Source of the DNA: an uncultured Rickettsiales bacterium
Lineage (GTDB): Bacteria; Pseudomonadota; Alphaproteobacteria; Rickettsiales; UBA1997
NCBI GenBank assembly: GCA_937927795.1
Contig: CALBSF010000203.1
Location: forward strand, 1 to 12,217
Length of the DNA stretch: 12,217 nt
Direction of reading: 5' to 3'
Translations under genes and position numbers: made by a program
The notes under the pieces: model-generated
The model's database searches: none
What the model was told of the DNA's origin: nothing
The model's input: the letters and a program-made list of their open reading frames with translations, nothing else
In this document: one piece after another, positions 1 through 5,777 of the stretch
Layout of the letters: the number at the start of each line of letters is the position of its first letter
Position numbering within the stretch: position 1 is the first letter of the stretch

Positions 1-461
1 ATCATCAAAGCCTGCATTTCAGGAACAGAGTGGGTAAGACCAATAAATTCAATATCAAATGGCCCTAAATTTAGATGTTTGCTTCCATCAATAATATGAA
101 TTGGAATTTTTTTATCTAATTTATATTCAGCAAGTTTTGATTTTAAAAAATTAGCAGCTAAAAGTGTGGCATAAACAGGAACTTCAAGCTCGTTCCATAA
201 ATGCTGAACCGCGCCCATGTGATCTTCGTGAATGTGGGTGATGACAATTCCAAGTAAGTTTTTTTTATGAGCTTTAATAAAAGAAATATCAGCAACCATC
301 ATGTCAATTCCAGGCTGATTGGAAGCGAATCCAACCCCTAAATCAACCATTAGCCATTTGCCATTTAAATGATATAAATTGACATTCATGCCAATTTCGT
401 TTGCTCCACCTAGAGGTAGAAAAAATAAGTCTTCTTGATGTTTTTTTAAATTTAAATCCAT
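1..461 (-). CDS. rnj: Ribonuclease J, N-terminal part (gene runs off the left edge)
   Basis: Metallo-beta-lactamase-fold ribonuclease acting in cytoplasmic RNA maturation and decay. Reading the minus strand from ATG at 461-459 gives 153 codons plus two bases with no stop, so the 3' part (rest of the lactamase domain, beta-CASP, C-terminal domain) lies outside the window. Visible motifs are PLGGANEIGMN near residues 16-26, typical of the RNase J N-terminus, the zinc-binding signature HIHEDH at residues 76-81 (the HxHxDH class) and THSVPE at 143-148 with the next metal-ligand histidine. The start is 2 nt upstream-to-downstream from the coaX stop (one intervening base), so the genes are surely cotranscribed. 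In many alphaproteobacteria coaX lies directly before rnj, which supports both calls. No Shine-Dalgarno is visible; translation may be coupled to coaX. Identification is from sequence motifs and known family context. Confidence 0.93.
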   Translation of the reverse strand, partial: MDLNLKKHQEDLFFLPLGGANEIGMNVNLYHLNGKWLMVDLGVGFASNQPGIDMMVADISFIKAHKKNLLGIVITHIHEDHMGAVQHLWNELEVPVYATLLAANFLKSKLAEYKLDKKIPIHIIDGSKHLNLGPFDIEFIGLTHSVPEMQALM

Positions 462-462
462 T

Positions 463-1236
463 TTATTTATTGTTTAATTCAAAAGCCAATCTGAGCCCTT
501 CTAAAGTAAGGTTAGGCTCATGATGGTTGATCGTGTTTTTTAAGGCGTCTTTAAAGAGTTCAGACAATCCGCCGGTAATAATTTTAGTAGTTTTGTGGTT
601 TAATTCATTTTCAATTTTTTCAATCATTCCTTCAACTAAAGAAATATATCCAAAATATACGCCAGAATTCATCGCTTCAACAGTATTTTTACCAATCACA
701 TTTTTTTGTGGTTTGATATTTATTTTTGGCAATTGCGCGGTCATGTCGTGCAATGCCTTAAGCGAAAGATTGACACCTGGCGCAATTACGCCGCCAAGAT
801 ATTCGCCTTTTCCTCCAATTACATCAAAAGTAGTTGCGGTTCCAAAATCAATTACAATTAAATTTCCACCAAATTTTTTATAAGCAAAAATGGCGTTAAT
901 TAAGCGATCATGACCAACTTCATTTTGATTTTTTAACTCAATTTTAATATCAAGTTTAGTTTTAGGATCTCCAACAACAAAAATTTTTCCACTAATAAAT
1001 TTTTTTACAGCTTCCAAAATTGTATTGGTAAGAATGGGAACCACTGAGGCGATTATCGCTCCTTGAATTTTCAAACAATCAATTTTTTTATCCAAAAACA
1101 ACTCAATAATATCAACTGCACAATCATCAATAGATTTTTTACTATTACTGATAAGTCGCCATTTCTCAAGCAAAAGACCATCTTTAAATAAGCCAATGAC
1201 TATATTAGTGTTTCCAATGTCAAAAACAAGGATCAT
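463..1236 (-). CDS. coaX: Type III pantothenate kinase
   Basis: Phosphorylates pantothenate, the first step of coenzyme A synthesis from the vitamin, in the cytoplasm. The 257-aa product has the usual length and the ASKHA-fold motifs of CoaX: DIGNTN at residues 6-11 (phosphate loop), GHDR at 108-111 with the conserved catalytic-type Asp110, DFGTATT at 130-136, GGVIAPG at 148-154 and a late TGG at 221-223. The second position of the GxDR motif is His, where Ala or Val is common; this should be harmless. The ATG at 1236-1234 lies one base after the aatA stop, and its own stop is one base before rnj, so it is the middle gene of a compact minus-strand operon. Whether the cell makes or imports pantothenate cannot be seen here. 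No frameshift or missing motif is apparent. Confidence 0.96.
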   Translation of the reverse strand: MILVFDIGNTNIVIGLFKDGLLLEKWRLISNSKKSIDDCAVDIIELFLDKKIDCLKIQGAIIASVVPILTNTILEAVKKFISGKIFVVGDPKTKLDIKIELKNQNEVGHDRLINAIFAYKKFGGNLIVIDFGTATTFDVIGGKGEYLGGVIAPGVNLSLKALHDMTAQLPKINIKPQKNVIGKNTVEAMNSGVYFGYISLVEGMIEKIENELNHKTTKIITGGLSELFKDALKNTINHHEPNLTLEGLRLAFELNNK

Positions 1237-1237
1237 G

Positions 1238-2440
1238 TTATTTTAGTTTTTTGCAAGCATCAGCAATTCTTTGCATTGAATTTTGCAAAAATTCTTCTGA
1301 AGCTGCGTAAGAAATTCTGAAAAATCCTTCGGCGCCAAATGCAACCCCTGGAACCACTGCCACCAATGCTTCTTCAAGTAAATAAGTGGCAAAATCATTG
1401 TCATTATTGATGATTTTATCATTTGTGGTTTTTTTGCCGTAAAGACCTCTGCAAGAAGGAAATACGTAAAACGCGCCATTTGGCTTATTGCAAATAATTC
1501 CATCAATTTCATTAAGCATTTTAACCACCATATCACGGCGGCTTTCAAAGATTTTTTTGCTATTTTTTACATAATCTTGATCGCCATTTAAAGCTTCAAC
1601 TGAGGCAGCTTGGCTAATAGAGCAGGGGCTAGAGGTGCTTTGTGATTGAATTACCGACATTGCTTTGATAATTTTTTCATCAGCTGCCCCGTAACCAATT
1701 CTCCAGCCAGTCATTGCATAGGCCTTAGAAACGCCGTTAACCAAAAGAGTTCTTTCTTTTAATTTTGGTTCAATTTGAGCTATTGTTGCAAATTCTAAAT
1801 TATCGAAAATTAAATGTTCGTAAATGTCGTCAGATAAAATATAAACTTGTGGATGTTTTAACAAAATTTCAGATAACGCTTTTAATTCATCCTTAGAATA
1901 GCAAGCCCCCGTAGGGTTGCTTGGAGAATTTAAAATTAACCATTTAGTTTTTGGAGTAATTTTTGCCTCTAAATCTTGTGGTAAAATTTTAAAATTATTT
2001 TCCGCACTAGAATCAACAATTACAGGACTTCCGCCCGCAAGCAAAACCATATCTGGATAAGAAACCCAGTAAGGCGCAGGAATTATAACTTCATCGCCGC
2101 TATTTAAAGTTGCCATTAATGCGTTATAAATAACTTGCTTTGCACCAACGCCTACAATGATTTGAGAAGGTTTATATTCTAAATCATTTTCCCTTCTTAA
2201 TTTGGCGATAATCGCTTTTTTAAGCGCTGCAGTTCCATCAACCGCAGTATATTTAGTGTCGCCACTTTCAATTGCCTTAATTGCGGCATTTTTGATATTT
2301 TGAGGTGTATCAAAATCAGGCTCTCCCATGCCAAGAGAAATAATATCTTTACCAGCAGCTTTTAATTCAGCAGCTTTCATCGCCACGGCAATTGTTGGAG
2401 ACGGCTTAACTTTACTTAGGGAATTTGATAAAAATGACAT
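1238..2440 (-). CDS. aatA: Class I (Ib) aspartate aminotransferase, PLP-dependent
   Basis: Transfers amino groups between aspartate and 2-oxoglutarate; some alphaproteobacterial members of this Ib subgroup also transaminate prephenate, which I cannot decide here. The 400-aa length fits the family. Visible key residues are NPTG at 175-178, Asp204 and Tyr207 in SDDIY (cofactor ring contacts), the Schiff-base lysine K239 in SKAYAMTGWRIGY, and Arg375 in FFRISYA (substrate carboxylate). The N-terminal MGEPDFDTP segment near residue 38 is characteristic of the Ib group. It is the first gene of the aatA-coaX-rnj operon and starts next to a divergent promoter region. Rickettsia also keeps an AatA of about this size. 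The ATG at 2440-2438 has no Shine-Dalgarno upstream, but the N-terminus aligns as expected. The symbol aspC would be equally acceptable. Confidence 0.95.
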   Translation of the reverse strand: MSFLSNSLSKVKPSPTIAVAMKAAELKAAGKDIISLGMGEPDFDTPQNIKNAAIKAIESGDTKYTAVDGTAALKKAIIAKLRRENDLEYKPSQIIVGVGAKQVIYNALMATLNSGDEVIIPAPYWVSYPDMVLLAGGSPVIVDSSAENNFKILPQDLEAKITPKTKWLILNSPSNPTGACYSKDELKALSEILLKHPQVYILSDDIYEHLIFDNLEFATIAQIEPKLKERTLLVNGVSKAYAMTGWRIGYGAADEKIIKAMSVIQSQSTSSPCSISQAASVEALNGDQDYVKNSKKIFESRRDMVVKMLNEIDGIICNKPNGAFYVFPSCRGLYGKKTTNDKIINNDNDFATYLLEEALVAVVPGVAFGAEGFFRISYAASEEFLQNSMQRIADACKKLK

Positions 2441-2464
2441 TGCTTGTATAAAAAAATATAAAAA

Positions 2465-2495
2465 TTGATTGATTAATTATAGAAAATGCTATTAT
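2465..2495 (+). promoter_or_regulatory. Possible promoter for the ankyrin-like gene and virB3
   Basis: An extended -10 of the form TGCTATTAT occupies 2487-2495. TTGATT-like -35 candidates lie at 2465-2470 (19-nt spacer) and 2469-2474 (15-nt spacer); neither spacing is ideal, but an extended -10 can tolerate this. Transcription from here would give a leader of roughly 60 nt before the ATG at 2562. The call is by motif only. Confidence 0.4.
2476..2481 (-). promoter_or_regulatory. Possible -10 box for the aatA-coaX-rnj operon
   Basis: Read on the minus strand this is a perfect TATAAT, 36 nt before the aatA start codon. No good -35 hexamer sits 16-18 nt upstream of it, and the region is very AT-rich, so chance occurrence is quite possible. 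It overlaps the left arm of the dyad at 2478-2502. Confidence 0.3.
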
Positions 2496-2502
2496 TTCTA
2501 TA
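2478..2502. promoter_or_regulatory. Operator-like dyad in the divergent intergenic region
   Basis: Perfect 8-bp inverted repeat, TATAGAAA at 2478-2485 and TTTCTATA at 2495-2502, separated by 9 nt, giving half-site centres 17 bp apart. It overlaps the putative -10 boxes of both directions, as expected for a dimeric repressor controlling the two divergent operons. AT-richness raises the chance of a random dyad. No regulator gene is present in the window. Confidence 0.35.
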
Positions 2503-2561
2503 TAAATTAGGCTTTTAAGTCAACATGATTTGGTTTTAATTAGTAATTTATTTATTATTTT

Positions 2562-3275
2562 ATGCTTCCTTCAGATTCTTCTCCACCTTCTCCTAAAAAT
2601 TTTGATTTAGATGGAATGGTTACGCCAACTCTTAGTGATGCTCGTCAGACTGAATTATCCAGGGCTAATAGATTATTTGATAAATATATTGCTAAGGAAA
2701 TAGGTAATGAGCCATCAGAGGAAACCGATGGACTTACAGTGTTAAGTTGGGTGGTAAAAAATTTAAGTGTAGAGAAAGTTACTAGAGTTTTAATGAAATC
2801 AAGCTTGACTGATGTAATTACTAGGGATTCGGATGGTAAAAATCCGGTTTTTCATGCTTTAATGAGGGGAGATGTTGCTATTTTACAAAGTTTGGTTAAT
2901 TGTATAGCTGAGGATATTGCAAACGAATTAAGAGGATTTCTTTATTGCAAAATGCCGCCAAGTGAAGATACCCCTATTTCTTATATAATGGCAAATGGCG
3001 CTAGAGCTAAGCATGCTGACGTTCTAAGTTGTGTATATAGCGCTGAAGAAGGTAGGGGGGAGATTCTGGAGTTAAATGAAACAGGAATTGCAAATGTTGA
3101 AATGAGTGAGGTGATTAAAGATTTAATTAGTGGTAAACCAAAAAAATCTGTATTAGGAAAATTTTTGAGTAAGCTTACTGGTAGCGCTATAAGGGATGGT
3201 GGTGCAAGAGGGGATGATGGTGCAAGAGGTGGTGGAGGTGGTTCGGCTGGCGCTGGAGGACCTTCTGCGGTTTAG
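2562..3275 (+). CDS. Ankyrin-repeat-like protein with Gly-rich C-terminal tail, unknown function
   Basis: A 237-aa protein without signal peptide or membrane segment. Residues about 56-115 read like two degenerate ankyrin repeats: DGLTVLSWVV followed by a helix pair, then about 33 residues later DGKNPVFHALMRGDVAILQSLV. A weaker third repeat may begin at DTPISYIMANG (136-146). The N-terminus is rich in Ser and Pro. From residue 212 the tail is almost only Gly, Ala, Arg, Asp and Ser, built partly by an 18-nt tandem duplication. It lies 33 nt upstream of virB3 on the same strand, probably in one transcript. Ankyrin proteins next to T4SS genes in Rickettsiales are often suspected effectors, so a secreted host-interacting role is plausible but unproven; a cytoplasmic scaffold is an alternative. 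The start lacks a Shine-Dalgarno, and Met19 is a possible later start. Confidence 0.72.
   Translation: MLPSDSSPPSPKNFDLDGMVTPTLSDARQTELSRANRLFDKYIAKEIGNEPSEETDGLTVLSWVVKNLSVEKVTRVLMKSSLTDVITRDSDGKNPVFHALMRGDVAILQSLVNCIAEDIANELRGFLYCKMPPSEDTPISYIMANGARAKHADVLSCVYSAEEGRGEILELNETGIANVEMSEVIKDLISGKPKKSVLGKFLSKLTGSAIRDGGARGDDGARGGGGGSAGAGGPSAV
3195..3230 (+). repeat. 18-nt tandem duplication in the Gly-rich tail
   Basis: Two adjacent 18-nt units, 3195-3212 and 3213-3230, differ at two positions and encode DGGARG then DDGARG in frame. The repeat continues into a GGN-rich stretch. Such in-frame units can expand or contract by slippage, so tail length may vary between strains. Confidence 0.8.
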
Positions 3276-3308
3276 AAAAGATTGTAAATATTAATTTTTT
3301 ATATTATT

Positions 3309-3605
3309 ATGTCAGGATCAGTTGGAACAGACCCTTTATTTTTAGGACTTACAAGACCGCCAATGTTGCTTGGGGTTAGTTATACATTTGCGGCGTTGAA
3401 CGGCATTATTTCGTTGTTGGCATTTGTTATTACTAATCAATTCTTTTATTTATTGATTTTGCTTCCAGGCATTCACATGGCGGGCTGGTTTATTTGTTTA
3501 AAAGAGCCAAGAGCGATAGAGCTTTTGATTGCCAGAACTTCAAAATGTAGCGTTTGTCGCAATCGATATTATCATAGTGGCACTAATTCTTATGATGTTT
3601 ATTAA
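3309..3605 (+). CDS. virB3: Type IV secretion system protein VirB3
   Basis: Small inner-membrane component of the VirB/D4-type secretion machine that associates with the VirB4 ATPase. The 98-aa product has the family pattern: an N-terminal DPLFLGLTRPPMLLGVSY (residues 8-25), two hydrophobic membrane segments at about 22-42 and 45-63, then KEPRAIELL (65-73) and a short basic tail with CRNRYYH and a terminal NSYDVY, as I recall from Rickettsiales VirB3 proteins. Length matches the family. In Rickettsiales virB3 is normally followed directly by virB4; here a repeat element and aspS follow instead. It probably shares a transcript with the upstream ankyrin-like gene. No Shine-Dalgarno is visible, but the conserved N-terminus starts immediately after this Met, so the start is well supported. 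Confidence 0.92.
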   Translation: MSGSVGTDPLFLGLTRPPMLLGVSYTFAALNGIISLLAFVITNQFFYLLILLPGIHMAGWFICLKEPRAIELLIARTSKCSVCRNRYYHSGTNSYDVY

Positions 3606-3609
3606 TATT

Positions 3610-3660
3610 AAAAACACGTAGTAAAAAACTATAACAAAAACACCATAGTAAAAACACTAT
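3610..3660 (+). repeat. A-rich imperfect tandem repeat with small hairpins after virB3
   Basis: Two units of about 23-25 nt, 3610-3632 and 3636-3660, share AAAAACAC, a TAGTAAAAA core and ACTAT. Each can fold a small hairpin (TAGT/ACTA in the first, ATAGT/ACTAT in the second). The second is followed by a short T run, so it could act as a weak terminator or mRNA end for virB3. Confidence 0.5.
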
Positions 3661-3670
3661 TTTAAAAAAG

Positions 3671-3770
3671 ACACGTCATCCTTGATGCGAAGCATCGAGG
3701 ATCTCATGAGTTTGGCTTCGAAGCTAAAACGCATGAGATCCTTGGCTCTTGAAGTCCAAAGATGACGTGT
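3671..3770. repeat. Palindromic intergenic element between virB3 and aspS
   Basis: A 100-bp element with perfect 10-bp terminal inverted repeats (ACACGTCATC at 3671-3680, GATGACGTGT at 3761-3770). Inside are an 11-bp hairpin with GAA loop (3678-3702, one G-T pair), a perfect 10-bp inverted pair GGATCTCATG/CATGAGATCC (3699-3708/3732-3741) and a GCTTCGAAGC palindrome (3715-3724). Some pairings exclude each other. It resembles the short palindromic repeats scattered through Rickettsiales genomes. It is followed by TTTT, so it may also end the virB3 transcript. Mobility is inferred, not shown. Confidence 0.85.
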
Positions 3771-3807
3771 TTTTAAATTAAAGATGACGTTTAATTTTTT
3801 TCATAAT

Positions 3808-5577
3808 ATGCATAAATATCGCACACATAATTGCTCACAGTTAAATAAATCTGATGTTGATAAAACAGTAAAACTTTCTGGTTGGGTTCATTCTAAAAGA
3901 GATCATGGAAGCTTGATTTTTATTGATTTGAGAGATCATTATGGAATTACGCAATTAACAATTGATCAAAAAAATACTGCTTTGAATCTAGATGAAATTG
4001 CTTTAATTAAATTAGAATCTGTAATTACAATTATCGGTGATGTTGTTGCGCGTGCGCCTGAAGCGGCTAATCCAAATATTAAAACCGGTGAAATTGAAGT
4101 AAAAGTTACACAATTTGCAATTGAATCTTTATCGCAGCAAATTCCATTTCAAATCAATGATGATGAAAACTACCCAGAGGAATTGCGCTTAAAATATCGT
4201 TTTTTAGATTTACGTCGCAGCAAAACTCATAAAAATATTATTCTTAGAAGTAAGGTAATTTCTGCAATTAGAGCGGAGATGACCAAAAGAGATTTTTTAG
4301 AAATTCAAACTCCAATTTTAACTGCTTCATCTCCTGAAGGAGCCCGTGATTACCTAGTTCCCGCAAGACTTCATCCAGGTAAATTTTATGCTTTGCCGCA
4401 GGCGCCTCAACAGTTTAAACAACTTTTGATGGTTTCAGGTTTTGATCGTTATTTTCAAATTGCGCCATGTTTTCGTGATGAAGATTTACGCGCTGATCGC
4501 AGCCCAGAATTTTATCAACTTGATATTGAAATGTCTTTTGTTACACAAGAAGATGTATTTCAAACAATTGAACCAGTTTTGTTAAATATTTTTAAAGAAT
4601 TTGGAGTAAAAAAAGTTGAACAAGAAGTTGTTAGAATTCCTTATGAAGAAGCTATTTTAAAATATGGAATCGATAAGCCAGATTTAAGAAATCCTTTAAT
4701 AATTTGTGATGCAACTGAAATTTTTGTTGGATCAGAATTTTCAATTTTCACTAAGCAAATCGAGCAGGGCGCTTCAATTAGAGCTATTCCTGCACCAAAA
4801 TGCGCTAGTCAGCCTCGTTCATTTTTTGATAAAATGATTGAATTCGCTCAAAGTAGTGGCGCCAAGGGTTTAGCTTATATTAATTTTGATGAAAATGGTG
4901 AAGCTAAAGGGCCAATTGCAAAATTCTTGTCGGCAGAAAAATTAAATGAACTAAAAAAAATTGCTGGCTTAAATAATGGTGATGCAGTTTTCTTTTCTTG
5001 TGGAAAGGCTTTAGAAGCATCTAAAATTGCTGGTTTGGTAAGAATTAAATTAGGAAATGATCTAAAGTTAATCGATGAGTCAGTTTATAAATTCTGCTGG
5101 ATTGTTGATTTTCCAATGTATGAAATAAGTGATGAAGGAAAAGTTGAATTTTCTCATAATCCTTTTTCAATGCCGCAAGGCGGATTAGAGGCTTTGAACT
5201 CAAAAAATCCATTAGATATAAAAGCGTTTCAATATGACATTGTTTGTAATGGCGTTGAATTATGCAGTGGTGCGATTAGAAATCATAAACCGGAAATTAT
5301 GTATCGTGCTTTTGAGCTTGCTGGATATGGAAAAGAAGTTGTTGAAGATCAATTTGGTGCAATGTTAAATGCCTTTAAATATGGCGCGCCGCCCCACGGT
5401 GGCTTGGCTCCAGGAATTGATAGAATTGTGATGCTTTTGGCAGATGAACCAAATATTCGCGAAGTAATTCCTTTTCCAATGAATGGTAAGGCGCAAGATT
5501 TAATGATGAATGCTCCGGCACAGGTTTCGCCTCGTCAGCTTAAAGAGTTGAGTATTTCTTTAAATAAGGCTAAATAA
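3808..5577 (+). CDS. aspS: Aspartyl-tRNA synthetase, probably non-discriminating
   Basis: Class IIb synthetase charging tRNA-Asp. From the ATG at 3808 it gives 589 aa, the usual bacterial length, and begins MHKYRTH as the family does. An in-frame ATG at 3784 would add eight unconserved residues and lies in a copy of the repeat-element edge, so I prefer 3808. Order: N-terminal OB-fold anticodon-binding domain (about 1-105), motif 1 near 163-171, flipping loop SPEGARDY (175-182), motif 2 FRDEDLRADR (222-231), the bacterial GAD insertion (about 290-420) and motif 3 GGLAPGIDR (531-539). His33 in RDHG sits where E. coli has Leu30; His there is associated with non-discriminating enzymes that also charge tRNA-Asn for GatCAB conversion. 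All catalytic motifs are intact. It stands alone between repeats and a tRNA gene. Confidence 0.97.
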   Translation: MHKYRTHNCSQLNKSDVDKTVKLSGWVHSKRDHGSLIFIDLRDHYGITQLTIDQKNTALNLDEIALIKLESVITIIGDVVARAPEAANPNIKTGEIEVKVTQFAIESLSQQIPFQINDDENYPEELRLKYRFLDLRRSKTHKNIILRSKVISAIRAEMTKRDFLEIQTPILTASSPEGARDYLVPARLHPGKFYALPQAPQQFKQLLMVSGFDRYFQIAPCFRDEDLRADRSPEFYQLDIEMSFVTQEDVFQTIEPVLLNIFKEFGVKKVEQEVVRIPYEEAILKYGIDKPDLRNPLIICDATEIFVGSEFSIFTKQIEQGASIRAIPAPKCASQPRSFFDKMIEFAQSSGAKGLAYINFDENGEAKGPIAKFLSAEKLNELKKIAGLNNGDAVFFSCGKALEASKIAGLVRIKLGNDLKLIDESVYKFCWIVDFPMYEISDEGKVEFSHNPFSMPQGGLEALNSKNPLDIKAFQYDIVCNGVELCSGAIRNHKPEIMYRAFELAGYGKEVVEDQFGAMLNAFKYGAPPHGGLAPGIDRIVMLLADEPNIREVIPFPMNGKAQDLMMNAPAQVSPRQLKELSISLNKAK

Positions 5578-5606
5578 CTATCGCTTAAATTAAAAAACAA
5601 AAACCA

Positions 5607-5635
5607 TTGCAAATTAATCACGATTTTTTTAAGAT
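5607..5635 (+). promoter_or_regulatory. Putative promoter for tRNA-Leu (and perhaps the VirB6-like gene)
   Basis: TTGCAA at 5607-5612, a 17-nt spacer, then TAAGAT at 5630-5635 fit a sigma-70 promoter at ideal spacing. Transcription would start near 5642, about 23 nt before the mature tRNA. With only 27 nt between tRNA and the next start codon, the same promoter may serve both genes. Confidence 0.45.
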
Positions 5636-5664
5636 TGCTATTTCCATTTTTTGCTAAAAAATAA

Positions 5665-5750
5665 GCCTGCGTGATGGAATGGTAGACATAACGGACTTAA
5701 AATCCGTGGGGCTCACGCCCTTGCCGGTTCAAGTCCGGCCGCAGGTACCA
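5665..5750 (+). tRNA. tRNA-Leu, anticodon UAA
   Basis: An 86-nt class II tRNA with encoded CCA. Acceptor stem GCCTGCG (5665-5671) pairs with CGCAGGT (5740-5746) with a G1-U72 wobble, as I recall also for E. coli tRNA-Leu(UAA). Anticodon stem ACGGA/TCCGT encloses loop CTTAAAA, giving anticodon UAA (5698-5700), which reads UUA and UUG, a heavily used pair in this AT-rich genome. A long variable arm (5708-5722, GGGGC/GCCCT) confirms the Leu/Ser class. The T arm is GCCGG-TTCAAGT-CCGGC. Discriminator A is 5747 and CCA is 5748-5750. Confidence 0.97.
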
Positions 5751-5777
5751 CTCTTTAATAATTTATCTCGTCCTTAA

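Noticed and set aside
527..883. 118-codon open frame on the plus strand
   Set aside because: Lies wholly opposite coaX, which has all family motifs; its composition is what antisense of a conserved gene gives.
1243..1548. 101-codon open frame on the minus strand inside aatA
   Set aside because: Out-of-frame shadow of the aminotransferase C-terminus; no independent start signal.
3606..3800. CRISPR array or T-box-like leader before aspS
   Set aside because: Repeats are only two A-rich units plus one palindromic element, without regular spacers; there is no tRNA-specifier architecture, and T-boxes are not expected in alphaproteobacteria.
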